Part shown: positions 34,039 through 42,586 of the stretch, one piece after another | Layout: every line of letters begins with the position of its first letter | How positions within the stretch are numbered: position 1 is the first letter of the stretch | Program-made: the position numbers and the translations under genes | The notes under the pieces: generated by a model | The model's database searches: none | What the model was told of the DNA's origin: nothing | What the model saw: the letters and a program-made list of their open reading frames with translations, nothing else | Assembly (NCBI GenBank): GCA_963796915.1 | Contig: CAWCNI010000004.1 | Location: 1,054,001-1,118,000 of the forward strand | Reading direction: 5' to 3' | Length of the DNA: 64,000 nucleotides | Source: JAENWD01 sp963796915 | GTDB taxonomy: Bacteria > Acidobacteriota > Vicinamibacteria > Vicinamibacterales > JAENWD01

Positions 34039-34848
34039 TCAGCCCGAATGCGCGCGTGTGTCCGCCGGATGCGTCGCCGCCGCCAGAAGCGCCTCCACGC
34101 GTGCGAGGTCTGCCGGCGTGTCAACGCCGATGGCCTCATGCGCGGTGGCCAGTACCTTGATTTTGATGCCGTGCTCGAGCGCGCGGAGCTGCTCCAGCCG
34201 TTCCAGCTGCTCGAGCCGTGTGGGCGGCAGCGCCGCGTAGCGGGGGAGGAAGGTCCGCCGGTACCCGTAGAGGCCGATGTGGCGCCACGCCTGCGGCGCC
34301 GGATCGCTGCCGGGAACGGGGTCGCGGACCCATGGAATGGGCGCGCGTGAGAAATACAAGGCGAAATCGTCGAGATCGACGACGACTTTCACCACGTTGG
34401 GGTCGATGAGCGCCTCGAACGACGTCAGCGGCGCGCGCAGCGACGTCATCAGGAGATCCGGAGCTCCGGCAAACGGCCGCAGCGCCTGCTCGATCATCTC
34501 CGGCGCAATCAGGGGCTCGTCACCCTGGACGTTGACGATGACGTCGCAGTCGAGAGTGGCGGCGACTTCAGCGATGCGGTCGGTGCCGGTCTGGTGCGAC
34601 GGCGATGTCATCACCGCTTCGCCGCCGAAGGCCGCGACAGCGCGCGCAATGCGCTCATCGTCTGTCGCCACCAGCACGCGGGAAACACCCGTGGCGGAGG
34701 CGGCACGCCGATAGACGTGCTCGACCATTGGCCGGCCTGAAATTAACGCCAGCGGCTTGCCGGGGAATCGCGAAGAGTCGTATCGGGCGGGGATAACGAC
34801 GGCGCAGGAGGGCGACCGCAAATGCTCGAGGGAATCGACCGGGAGCAC
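34039..34848 (-). CDS. kdsB: 3-deoxy-manno-octulosonate cytidylyltransferase
   Basis: Activates Kdo as CMP-Kdo for lipid A glycosylation. 269 residues, GTG start. VVIPARYDSSRFPGKPL is the nucleotide-binding signature; SPSHQTGTDRIAEV, VNVQGDEPLI and HIGLYGYRR complete the family pattern. First gene of the minus-strand Kdo operon. A -10-like TATGAT (34854-34859) lies 5 nt from the GTG. Confidence 0.96.
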   Translation of the reverse strand: MLPVDSLEHLRSPSCAVVIPARYDSSRFPGKPLALISGRPMVEHVYRRAASATGVSRVLVATDDERIARAVAAFGGEAVMTSPSHQTGTDRIAEVAATLDCDVIVNVQGDEPLIAPEMIEQALRPFAGAPDLLMTSLRAPLTSFEALIDPNVVKVVVDLDDFALYFSRAPIPWVRDPVPGSDPAPQAWRHIGLYGYRRTFLPRYAALPPTRLEQLERLEQLRALEHGIKIKVLATAHEAIGVDTPADLARVEALLAAATHPADTRAHSG

Positions 34849-34853
34849 GACGA

Positions 34854-34859
34854 ATCATA
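34854..34859 (-). promoter_or_regulatory. -10 element giving a leaderless Kdo operon transcript
   Basis: TATGAT on the minus strand is only 5 nt upstream of the kdsB GTG. The whole divergent gap to the lipoprotein gene is 39 bp, so a conventional leader is impossible unless transcription begins within the neighbour. Confidence 0.45.
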
Positions 34860-34887
34860 GCACAGGTGCTAGGATCGTCGAACCGGC

Positions 34888-35394
34888 ATGGCGAGAGCAT
34901 CACGCGCGTGGACGGTGGCGCTGGCGGGCGTGTGGCTCGTCGCCGCCGGCTGTCGCCAGGAGCCGCCGTCGCCGCCAGTCACGCCCGGCATCGCACGGCC
35001 GCTGTTTGGCAGGCGCCAGCCGGCGGAGCCGGAGCCCATCCGGTCGCGCGCCGTCCCTCCCGCGCCACCCGCCGCGATGCGGGATCCGTTCGCGTTTGGC
35101 GCGCCTGAAGCGCCGCACACCCGTCGCGGCGCGTTGCCGCCGCTGCCGCCAGCGGCCGGGCTGCCCGAACTGCCATTGCCGCTCCCGCAGCCTGACGTCG
35201 CCTTGATTGGAGTAGCCGAAGGACGCGAGTCGCCGCCGGTCCGCACGGCGATTCTGTCGCTGGCTGGCGACGTCGTCCTCGCGCGCACGGGCGAAACCTT
35301 TGGCGGGCGCTATACCGTCGTCGGCATCGGGGCGGAAGCCGTCGATCTGCTCGACGGCTTCACGCAGCAGCACGTCCGACTGGCGTTGCGTTAG
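34888..35394 (+). CDS. PilP/GspC-like periplasmic lipoprotein
   Basis: 168 residues with lipobox LVAAGC (Cys22). The middle is a Pro-rich linker containing MRDPFAFG, which resembles the (R)RDPF motif of PilP. The last 65 residues (IGVAEGRESPPVRTAILSLAGDVVLARTGETFGGRYTVVGIGAEAVDLLDG) look like the homology-region beta domain of PilP/GspC proteins, which contact secretin N0 domains. It is isolated from pil genes, so it may serve the second secretin at 939-2795 (inference). Convergent with serA, overlapping by 4 bp. Confidence 0.65.
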   Translation: MARASRAWTVALAGVWLVAAGCRQEPPSPPVTPGIARPLFGRRQPAEPEPIRSRAVPPAPPAAMRDPFAFGAPEAPHTRRGALPPLPPAAGLPELPLPLPQPDVALIGVAEGRESPPVRTAILSLAGDVVLARTGETFGGRYTVVGIGAEAVDLLDGFTQQHVRLALR

Positions 35395-36989
35395 TGTCCT
35401 GTCTCCTGGCCGAGCCGCACGACCTCCACTGACGTCACCGCCGGGATCGCCGCCAGTTCGGCCCGCACCGCGGTCGTCACCAGGTCGGCTTCGTCAACCG
35501 AGACCACGCCGATGGCGCCCTGCGGGCTTCGTCCAAGCGCGAAGTTGGCGATATTGACGCCGTGACGGCCGAGCACAGTGCCGACAGCACCGATGACTCC
35601 GGGCTGGTCGTTGTTCTTGATGATGATCTGCGCGCCGTCGAGCGGCGCATCGACCGGCACCCCGTCCACCCAGACCAGGCGCGGGCCGCCGTGCTCGAAG
35701 ATGGTGCCCTCGACCCAGCGCTCGCCCTGGCTCGTGTGCAGCTTCACCGACACCAGACTCGTGAAGTTGCGGATGCGCGAGCTCTGGGACTCGATGACCT
35801 CTATCCCGCGCTCGGCCGCGACCGCGCGGGCGTTCACCGCCGTGACGCCGCCTGACAGAATCGCCTTGAAGAGGCCGACGAGCACCGCACTGGTCAGCAG
35901 GTCGTTCCTGCCGGTTGCCAGGTCGCCGTAGTACCGGATCCCGATGCCGACGACGCGCGCTTCGCCCATCTGGGCGGCCAGCGCGCCAAGCCGCTCTGCG
36001 AGCGTGACCCACGGCTGCAGGCGCCGGAACGCTTCTGCCGGCATCGACGGAAAGTTGACGGCGTTGCGGATGATGCCGTCGCGCAGGTAATCGCGGACCG
36101 CGGCGACGGTCTCGACACCCACAAGCTCCTGCGCTTCGCCCGTTGACGCCGCGATATGTGGCGTCGCGACCACGTTCGGCATCTCGGCGAGCGTCCAGTC
36201 CGACGGCGGCTCCTGCTCGTAGACGTCGAGTGCGGCCGCTGCCACCTGACCAGAGCGCAGCGCGTCGGCGAGCGCCTGCTCGTCGATCAGCTCGCCTCGT
36301 GCGGTGTTGCAGATCCGCACGCCCTTCTTGCAGCGCGCGAAGCGGTCGGCGTTGAAAATATGTCGCGTCTGCGGAGTAACTGGCAGGTGCAGCGTCAGGT
36401 AGTCCGCTTCGGCGCAGACTTCGTCGAGCGTGCCGAGTCGGGCGCCGACTTGCGCGGCCATCTCGGCCGAGATGAACGGGTCGTGCGCGACGATCTGCAT
36501 GCCAAACGAGCGCGCGCGCGTCGCCACTTCCTGGCCGATGCGACCGAGGCCGACGACGCCAAGCACCTTGCCGCGGAGCTCCACGCCGGCAAACTTCTTC
36601 TTCTCCCACTTGCGCTGCTTCATGGCCGCGTCGGCCGCGGGCAGGTGGCGCGCAAGCGCGAGCATCTGACCCAGCGCCAGTTCTGCGACGCTGATGCTGT
36701 TGGCGCCTGGTGCGTTCATCACCACGATGCCGCGCGCGGACGCGGCCTCGAGGTCGACGTTGTCGACACCGGTGCCCGCGCGTGCGATGACGCGCAGCGA
36801 CGGCGCCGCGTCGATGACCTCACGCGTGACGCGCGTGGCGCTGCGCACGACGAGGGCGTCGGCGTTGGCGACGGCAGTCAGCAGGTCCGGCAACGCGCGG
36901 CCGGCTTTGGCGTCTACTTCCCAGCCCTCCACGCCGCGCAGCAGCGCAACGGCGGAGGCAGGCAGATCATCGGCAATCACAATCTTCAT
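35391..36989 (-). CDS. serA: D-3-phosphoglycerate dehydrogenase
   Basis: First step of serine synthesis from 3-phosphoglycerate, NAD-dependent. 532 residues from the ATG at 36989, the long form with an intervening (ASB) domain and a C-terminal ACT domain. Visible: VRSATRVT, GTGVDNVDLEAASARGI, GLGRIGQEVATRARSFGM (Rossmann), NTARGELID, and the ACT segment QIIIKNNDQPGVIGAVGTVLG. The ACT domain predicts serine feedback. Confidence 0.95.
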   Translation of the reverse strand: MKIVIADDLPASAVALLRGVEGWEVDAKAGRALPDLLTAVANADALVVRSATRVTREVIDAAPSLRVIARAGTGVDNVDLEAASARGIVVMNAPGANSISVAELALGQMLALARHLPAADAAMKQRKWEKKKFAGVELRGKVLGVVGLGRIGQEVATRARSFGMQIVAHDPFISAEMAAQVGARLGTLDEVCAEADYLTLHLPVTPQTRHIFNADRFARCKKGVRICNTARGELIDEQALADALRSGQVAAAALDVYEQEPPSDWTLAEMPNVVATPHIAASTGEAQELVGVETVAAVRDYLRDGIIRNAVNFPSMPAEAFRRLQPWVTLAERLGALAAQMGEARVVGIGIRYYGDLATGRNDLLTSAVLVGLFKAILSGGVTAVNARAVAAERGIEVIESQSSRIRNFTSLVSVKLHTSQGERWVEGTIFEHGGPRLVWVDGVPVDAPLDGAQIIIKNNDQPGVIGAVGTVLGRHGVNIANFALGRSPQGAIGVVSVDEADLVTTAVRAELAAIPAVTSVEVVRLGQETGH

Positions 36990-37061
36990 CGTGAGGGTTG
37001 AACTCGAGAGTGGTGAATAAGGAGGAGCGACGAGTGCGTGATCACGCCGGAGGGCGGCACG

Positions 37062-37106
37062 GTTTCGTCCGAAACAGTTCACAAGTATAATCTGTCGTTT
37101 CGGAAC
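37062..37106. promoter_or_regulatory. Overlapping divergent -10 elements flanked by GTTTCG operator-like sites
   Basis: AGTATAATC at 37085-37092 contains TATAAT on the plus strand (37086-37091, toward icd) and TATACT on the minus strand (37085-37090, toward serA). On one side is a perfect palindrome GTTTCG-TC-CGAAAC (37062-37075); on the other is GTTTCGGAAC (37097-37106). The symmetric layout suggests one repressor or activator controls both genes. The regulator is unknown. Confidence 0.5.
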
Positions 37107-37207
37107 GGGCGACAAGTTCCGGCCACACGAACGCGACGCGGCGCACCAGGATGGTGCAAAACGGTGATGCGTGCGACAGGGCCGCGATTATCGTCGTGCG
37201 CTCGTGG

Positions 37208-37228
37208 TTTTCCACAGGCTTTTCCACA
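37208..37228 (+). promoter_or_regulatory. Two DnaA-box-like 9-mers
   Basis: TTTTCCACA occurs at 37208-37216 and 37220-37228 and fits the DnaA box pattern TTWTNCACA. Start-to-start spacing is 12 bp, so both face the same side of the helix roughly. They lie in the icd leader within the 324-bp gap 36990-37313. Two boxes do not make an origin. Confidence 0.4.
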
Positions 37229-37313
37229 GTCATCTGTGTGAAACCCGTGTAACGCACTGGGGAAGTGACCTAACGTCGCAGCCGCGCGGCCGCGATCAAT
37301 CGCAGGGAAGGCT

Positions 37314-38563
37314 ATGGCACAGTTCACGCATCTCACGCCGCCAACTGACGGCACGCCGATCACACGGCGCAACGGGCAGCTCGTCGTTCCCGACGACCCG
37401 ATCATTCCGTTCATCGAAGGCGATGGCACCGGCCCCGACATCTGGCGCGCGAGCGTTCGGATCTTCGACGCCGCGGTCGAAGCAGGCGTACGGCGGCAAG
37501 CGTCGGCTGGCCTGGTACGAAGTGCTCGCGGGCGAGAAAGCCAAGGACCTCACCGGCGACTGGCTGCCCAACGACACGCTCGAGGCCGTCAAGGCGTACA
37601 AGGTGGCGATCAAAGGCCCGTTGACGACGCCGGTCGGCGGCGGCATCAGGAGCCTGAACGTCACGCTGCGTCAGGTGCTCGATCTTTACGCGTGCGTGCG
37701 GCCGGTCCGCTACTTCACCGGCACGCCGGCGCCTGTCACGCATCCCGAGAAGATGAACGTCGTCATCTTTCGCGAGAACACGGAAGACGTCTACGCCGGC
37801 ATCGAGTATGCCAAGGGCACGCCCCAGGCGGAGAAGATCATCGAGTTCCTGTCGCGCGAGATGGGCAAGCGCCTGCCGGCGGACTCGGGCATCGGCATCA
37901 AGCCGATGTCGGAGACTGGCCAGCAAGCGACTCGTGCGCATGGCTGTCGCGTTTGCCGTCGAGCACAAGCGCAGGTCGGTGACGCTCGTCCACAAGGGCA
38001 ACATCATGAAATTCACGGAAGGCGCCTTCCGTGACTGGGGTTACGAGGTCGCGAAAGCCGAGTTCCGCGACCACGTCGTCACCGAAGACGAAGTGACGGC
38101 GGGCGCCTCGGCGGCCGGCAAGGTCATCATCAACGACCGCATCGCCGACAGTGTGTTCCAGCAGATCCTGACCAGAACGTCGGACTACGACGTCTTCGCC
38201 ACGCCGAACCTGAACGGGGATTACCTGTCGGATGCGTGCGCGGCGCAGGTAGGCGGCCTTGGCATGGCGCCCGGCGCGAATATCGGCGACGAGATTGCCT
38301 TTTTCGAGGCGACGCACGGCACGGCGCCCAAGTACGCCGGCAAGGACGTCATCAATCCGTCGTCGGTCGTGCTGTCCGGCGTCATGATGCTCGAGCACCT
38401 CGGCTGGCACGAGGCTGCCGGCCTTATCAACAACGGGCTGGGCACGGCGATCACCGAGAAGCGGGTGACCTACGACCTGGCGCGCCAGATGTCGGGAGCC
38501 ACCGAGCTCAAGACGTCGCAGTTTGCGGATGTCATCATCGGCCACATGCAGGGCCGAGGCTGA
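37314..38563 (+). pseudogene. icd: NADP-dependent isocitrate dehydrogenase, two frameshifts
   Basis: Oxidative decarboxylation of isocitrate in the TCA cycle. ATG at 37314 after AGGGAAGG. Three segments in three frames make one continuous Icd of about 415 residues: IIPFIEGDGTGPDIW to about 37482, then AYGGKRRLAWYEVLAGEKAKDLTGDWLP and GGGIRSLNVTLRQ to about 37920, then KRLVRMAVAFAVEHKRRSVTLVHKGNIMKFTEG to the end (GDYLSDACAAQVGGLGMAPGANIG). Each junction is explained by one extra base (37479-37485; the CC at 37920-37921). Full conservation on both sides argues for sequence error. mdh follows after 22 bp, a TCA pair. Confidence 0.88.
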
Positions 38564-38585
38564 CTTCGACACGGAGAGAACTGAC

Positions 38586-39512
38586 ATGAACCGGAAAGTG
38601 ACAGTCGTTGGCGGCGCCGGCAATGTCGGCGCCACCGTCGCGCGGGCGATTGCGGTCAAGGAACTGGCCGACGTCGTCGTCATCGACATCGCCGACCAGA
38701 AGGCCGCGGGCCTGGCCCTCGACATGTTTCAGGCCAACCCGATCGAGGGGTCCGATGCGCGCCTGATTGGCGGCGGAGACTTCGCCGACAGCGCCGGCTC
38801 GGACGTCGTGGTGATCACCTCGGGCGTGCCGCGAAAGCCGGGCATGAGCCGCGACGACCTGCTGCAGGTGAACTACAAGATCATGCAGTCGGTCACCGAG
38901 CAGATCGTCAAGTACTCCCCGAACGCGATAATCGTGCCGGTCGCCAACCCGCTCGATGCGATGTGCCAGGCCGTCTATCGGCTGAGCGGGTTCCCGCGTG
39001 AGCGCGTGATCGGGATGGCGGGCGTCCTCGATTCCGCCAGGATGCGCGCGTTCATCGCAATGGAGCTGAACGTCTCGGTCGAGAACATCCACGCCTTCGT
39101 GCTGGGCGGCCACGGCGACACGATGGTGCCGCTGCCGCGTTTCTCGACGGTGGCGGGCATTCCCATCACCGAGCTGCTGTCGAAGGAGCGCATCGACGCC
39201 ATCTGCGCGCGCACCGCGAACGGCGGCGCGGAAATCACCAAGATGGTCGGAACCAGCGCATGGTACGCGCCGGGCTCGGCCGCGGCGGAGATGGTCGAGA
39301 TCATCCTGAAGGACAAAAAGAAGATCGTGCCGTGCTCGGTCTTCCTGCAGGGCGAATACGGCATCTCCGACCTGTTCGTGGGCGTCCCCGTCAAGCTCGG
39401 CGCCAAAGGCGTCGAACAAATTATCGAGATCACACTGACGGCGGACGAACAGGTCGCGCTTCAGAAGTCAGCGGCGGCCGTGAAGGAACTCACCGAAGTT
39501 ATTAAGGTCTGA
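38586..39512 (+). CDS. mdh: Malate dehydrogenase
   Basis: NAD-dependent malate/oxaloacetate interconversion. 308 residues from the ATG at 38586. VTVVGGAGNVGATVARA (Rossmann), the substrate loop SGVPRKPGMSRDDLL with the malate-specific Arg pair, and the active-site HGDTMVPLPRF. LDH-like MDH subgroup. Preceded by icd. Confidence 0.96.
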   Translation: MNRKVTVVGGAGNVGATVARAIAVKELADVVVIDIADQKAAGLALDMFQANPIEGSDARLIGGGDFADSAGSDVVVITSGVPRKPGMSRDDLLQVNYKIMQSVTEQIVKYSPNAIIVPVANPLDAMCQAVYRLSGFPRERVIGMAGVLDSARMRAFIAMELNVSVENIHAFVLGGHGDTMVPLPRFSTVAGIPITELLSKERIDAICARTANGGAEITKMVGTSAWYAPGSAAAEMVEIILKDKKKIVPCSVFLQGEYGISDLFVGVPVKLGAKGVEQIIEITLTADEQVALQKSAAAVKELTEVIKV

Positions 39513-39517
39513 CGCGG

Positions 39518-39698
39518 GAGTGCTGCAGTGCCGGAGTGCTGCAGTGCTGACGTGCGGTGCTGCAGTGCCGGGGTGCCGCAGTGCTGACGTGCGGTGCCGT
39601 GGTGCTTGGATGCTTAGGTGCGGCACTCCAGCACCTCAGCACGCCGACACCTCAGCACCGCACTGCCGCACCCCGGCACTGCTGCACCTCAGCACCTA
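39518..39698. repeat. Degenerate 8-mer array, two inverted arms (AGTGCTGC family)
   Basis: The left arm (39519 to about 39620) has AGTGCTGC, AGTGCCGG, AGTGCTGC and further variants, including a longer module AGTGCTGACGTGCGGTGC that appears twice (39543 and 39580). The right arm (about 39622-39698) has AGCACCTC, AGCACCGC, ACTGCCGC, ACTGCTGC, the inverse. It fills the whole gap between the convergent mdh and arginase genes, starting 6 bp after the mdh stop and running into the arginase stop codon (39696-39698). The largest of the seven arrays. Confidence 0.88.
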
Positions 39699-40604
39699 CA
39701 GTATCTTCATGCCGAGCGCCGACAGGACGAGCTCGGTGCCGAGTTCGGCGGTGCTGTTGCGAACGTCGAGGGTGGGGTTGACCTCCACCATGTCGAGCGC
39801 CCGCAGACGGCCTGAATCGGCCACAACTTCCATCACCATGTGCGCTTCCCGGTAGTCGAGGCCGCCTTTGACGGGTGTGCCCACGCCCGGCGCAATCGCC
39901 GGGTCGCACACGTCGAGGTCGAACGACACGTGGACGCCGAGCGTTGCGCCCGAGATCAGCGCCAGCGCCTGCTCGACGACAGAGGCAATCCCGGCGCGAT
40001 CGATGTCTTTCATCGTGAACACGTGAATCTGTGCTTCGCGGACGCGCTGCTTCTCCCGCTCGTCCAGGTTCCGCACCCCGATGAGCACGGTGTTTGCCGG
40101 CGCGACCTTCGGCGCGAAGCCGCCCACCATCGCCAGTTCCGACGGCTCTGATCCGAGCAGCGCGGCCAACGGCATGCCGTGCACATTGCCGGAACCCGAC
40201 GACGTCGGGGTGTTCATGTCGCCGTGGGCATCCACCCAGATGAGGCCGATCTGCCCGCCGCGCTGGCGTGCCCAGGCGGAGGTGGCCGCGACGGAGCCGG
40301 CGGCCAGGCTGTGGTCGCCTCCGAGCACCAGCGGGAGCCCGTCGTCTTCCAGCGTGGCCCGGGCGGTGGCGAAGAGCGACTCACACACAGTCGCGATATC
40401 TGCCACGTATTTCTTGGCCGGGTCGCCGTAATGGCGGGTTTCGGGAATCGGCACCTCGAGGTCGCCGTGATCGACCACCGGATGGCCGAGCGCGGTCATC
40501 CGTTCGCTCAGCCCGGCGATCCGGAACGCCGACGGCCCCATGTCCACACCGCGCCGGCCGCCGCCGAGGTCCAGGGGCACTCCGATGATGTGGACGGGTT
40601 TCAC
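39696..40604 (-). CDS. rocF: Arginase
   Basis: Hydrolyses arginine to ornithine and urea; Mn-dependent ureohydrolase. 302 residues from the GTG at 40604. Metal-binding motifs are GGDHSLAAGSV, WVDAHGDMNTP and SFDLDVCDPAIAPGVGTP. IIGVPLDLGGGRRGVDMGPSA at the N-terminus is typical of arginase rather than agmatinase. Confidence 0.93.
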   Translation of the reverse strand: MKPVHIIGVPLDLGGGRRGVDMGPSAFRIAGLSERMTALGHPVVDHGDLEVPIPETRHYGDPAKKYVADIATVCESLFATARATLEDDGLPLVLGGDHSLAAGSVAATSAWARQRGGQIGLIWVDAHGDMNTPTSSGSGNVHGMPLAALLGSEPSELAMVGGFAPKVAPANTVLIGVRNLDEREKQRVREAQIHVFTMKDIDRAGIASVVEQALALISGATLGVHVSFDLDVCDPAIAPGVGTPVKGGLDYREAHMVMEVVADSGRLRALDMVEVNPTLDVRNSTAELGTELVLSALGMKIL

Positions 40605-40629
40605 GCGGCCGCTCTCTTTCGTCGGGATC

Positions 40630-41274
40630 TCAGCGACGCTTCCACGAGACCGAGACGCCCTCGCCGGCGGGCGCGACGATCGTCGTGAACAGGTCCGGGC
40701 TGGTTTCGATCGTCTTGAGGAAGTCTGGCATCTCCTCGCGCTTGTTGATGACGTTGTGCGCGACGAACAGGGCGCCCTTCGGCATCCGCGGGCTGACCAG
40801 GTCAAAAAAATGTTGGTAGTCCCGCTTCCATGCGTCAAGGAACACGAAATCGAACTGGCCTTGCAGCTTTGGGATTTCCTTGAAGGCGTCGCCGGGCACG
40901 ATCTGGACGATGTCCGACAGCCCGGCGCGGGCGACGTTGGCCGCCGCGGACTTTGCCCGCTCCGGGTCGTATTCGACCGTGATGAGGCGTCCGCCGGTCT
41001 CGCGCAGGCCGAGGCCAATCCAGATGGCGCTGTAGCCGTTGGCGGACCCGATCTCGAGCGCGCGCTTGGTGTTGCTGGTCGCGACCAGCAGCCGCAGGAA
41101 GCGTCCGTCCTCGGCAGAGATCGCCAGTTGGCCGGCGTCGGCGGCCCGGATGCTGTCGAGGACAGACTGCACGGTCGGCGTCAGGCCGGGCGTTGGCGGA
41201 TCGGCGGCCTGGCCGCGTCCGAGGCCGGCGAGCACGAGAAATCCTGCAAGCAAAATCAGTCGGTATGAAGGCAT
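40630..41274 (-). CDS. O-methyltransferase-like protein with signal peptide
   Basis: Class I SAM-dependent fold of the catechol/caffeoyl-CoA OMT type: RALEIGSANGYSAIWIGLGL (SAM loop), LITVEYDPERAKSAAANVARAG, GDAFKEIPKL, FDFVFLDAWKRDYQHFFD (metal Asp). 214 residues from the ATG at 41274. The first 27 residues (MPSYRLILLAGFLVLAGLGRGQAAD) look like a cleavable signal peptide, which is unexpected because SAM is cytoplasmic. It follows arginase's start by 25 bp upstream, so the two may be co-transcribed. Confidence 0.82.
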   Translation of the reverse strand: MPSYRLILLAGFLVLAGLGRGQAADPPTPGLTPTVQSVLDSIRAADAGQLAISAEDGRFLRLLVATSNTKRALEIGSANGYSAIWIGLGLRETGGRLITVEYDPERAKSAAANVARAGLSDIVQIVPGDAFKEIPKLQGQFDFVFLDAWKRDYQHFFDLVSPRMPKGALFVAHNVINKREEMPDFLKTIETSPDLFTTIVAPAGEGVSVSWKRR

Positions 41275-41347
41275 CGATGTCAGCGTAGAAGGGCGGAGTT
41301 GCCGGCGGGAAGGGTACCAGAAGCGGAGGACACCGCGGCGTTTTGTG

Positions 41348-41353
41348 TATAGT
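41348..41353 (+). promoter_or_regulatory. -10 element upstream of the nuclease-like gene
   Basis: TATAGT preceded by GTG in TTTTGTG, about 43 nt before the TTG at 41396. No clear -35. Confidence 0.4.
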
Positions 41354-41395
41354 ATGCCGTTTGTTTCGTCAGTCCCGTCGACGCGGAGGAGTAGG

Positions 41396-42583
41396 TTGAG
41401 TCCGATTCTCGTGCGGCCCGTACGTGAGCAACTCGAGCACGACCGCGTCATCCGACAGCTGCAGCGGGACTTATCTCGACGGAAGGTCGAGGTCGGCATC
41501 AATCCTGGCGCCGAGCAGAACGTGGGTCTTGGCACCGGTGTCCGGAAGGAATTCCCCGACGCGGTCCTGTTTGCCCTCGACAAGGCCCGCAAGGTCCTGG
41601 CCGTGATCGAAGTCGAAACGGGGGAGTCGATTCACCACCTGGAGGCGAAGTCGGAGTGGGCGCACTATGCCCGCCTGAAGGCGCCGTTTCACCTCTACGT
41701 CCCGATGGGGTTTGTTGACGTCGCCAAGCGACTTGCCGCCGACAACAAGATCGCCATCACCGAGATTTTCTCGTATCACCAGGTCGGGGATCTCGTGCGC
41801 TTCACGTCGGTCCAGCGCAACGGCCCGGCGCTGATTCTGCCCGAGGAGCGGGATCCGCTTCCAGTGCCCGTGCCGCCCGCGGCGAAGCCGCCGGTCGCCG
41901 CGCCGGTACCGGCGTCGAAGGTCGCTGCTGTGGGCAAGACGGGACTGGCGGCCAAGCCAGGCGCCGACAAGCCGTCGCCGGCGAAGACGGCGGCAGCCGG
42001 AAAAGCTGTCCCGGCAGGAAAAGCTGGGCCAGCGGGAAAAGCGGCGGCACCGGCCAAGCCGACCTCCCAGCCGCCTGCAAAGACTGCCGCAGTCCAGCCA
42101 AAGGCGGCACCGATCCCGGCCAAGCCCGGCAAAGTCGCCGCCGCGGCGCTCAAGCCAGTGGCGACCAGGCCTGTCGTAGCGCAGCCCGCGCCTGTTGCAG
42201 CGAAGCCGGCACCGCCAAAGGCAGCTCCGGTCAAGCCGTCACCAGTTCCAGCGAAGGCAGTGGCGCCAGCCGCGAAGCCGACGCCGGCTCCGCAGCCGAA
42301 AGCCGTGCCGAAGCGGCCGGTCGTCGTGCCGGTCAAGGCTGTCGCGCCGAAGCCGTTGGCGCCGGCAAAGCCGGTCGTTCCGGCCAGGCCGCCCGCTGCG
42401 GCGAAATCCGCTGCCGCACCCAGACCAGTCGCGCCGCCAAAGCCGGTGGCCGTCGTTCGGCCGGCACGCCCGGTTGCCAAGGCCACTGCGCGGCCGGTTG
42501 CCGTGAAAGCGGTCAAGCCCGTTCCCTCCCGACCGCCGGCCAAGAAAGTCGTCGCCAAAAAGCCGGCGGCCAAGCGCAAGTAG
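41396..42583 (+). CDS. Uncharacterised protein: nuclease-like N-terminal domain plus long Ala/Pro/Lys tail
   Basis: 395 residues from the TTG at 41396, set by GGAGGAG upstream. The first 150 residues form a globular domain. FPDAVLFALDKARKVLAVIEVETGESI resembles the PD...(D/E)xK core of restriction-endonuclease-like folds (PD and EVE, with Glu in place of the usual Lys), followed by the LEAKSEWAHYARLKAPFHLYVP segment seen in such families. Residues 160-395 are almost entirely Ala, Pro, Lys and Val, like histone H1/AlgP tails that bind DNA. The basic tail and its 24 or more Lys-Pro/Ala pairs are the striking feature. Overlapping transcription with the next gene, 3 bp apart. Function unknown. 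Confidence 0.72.
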   Translation: MSPILVRPVREQLEHDRVIRQLQRDLSRRKVEVGINPGAEQNVGLGTGVRKEFPDAVLFALDKARKVLAVIEVETGESIHHLEAKSEWAHYARLKAPFHLYVPMGFVDVAKRLAADNKIAITEIFSYHQVGDLVRFTSVQRNGPALILPEERDPLPVPVPPAAKPPVAAPVPASKVAAVGKTGLAAKPGADKPSPAKTAAAGKAVPAGKAGPAGKAAAPAKPTSQPPAKTAAVQPKAAPIPAKPGKVAAAALKPVATRPVVAQPAPVAAKPAPPKAAPVKPSPVPAKAVAPAAKPTPAPQPKAVPKRPVVVPVKAVAPKPLAPAKPVVPARPPAAAKSAAAPRPVAPPKPVAVVRPARPVAKATARPVAVKAVKPVPSRPPAKKVVAKKPAAKRK

Positions 42584-42586
42584 CCC

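Noticed and set aside
37208..37228. Replication origin
   Set aside because: Only two DnaA-box-like sites, no AT-rich unwinding region, and no dnaA/dnaN/gidA neighbours.
39696..41018. Longer arginase start at 41018
   Set aside because: The extra N-terminal part is the antisense-like shadow of the O-methyltransferase frame with Ser/Arg-rich sequence; the family begins at the GTG at 40604.
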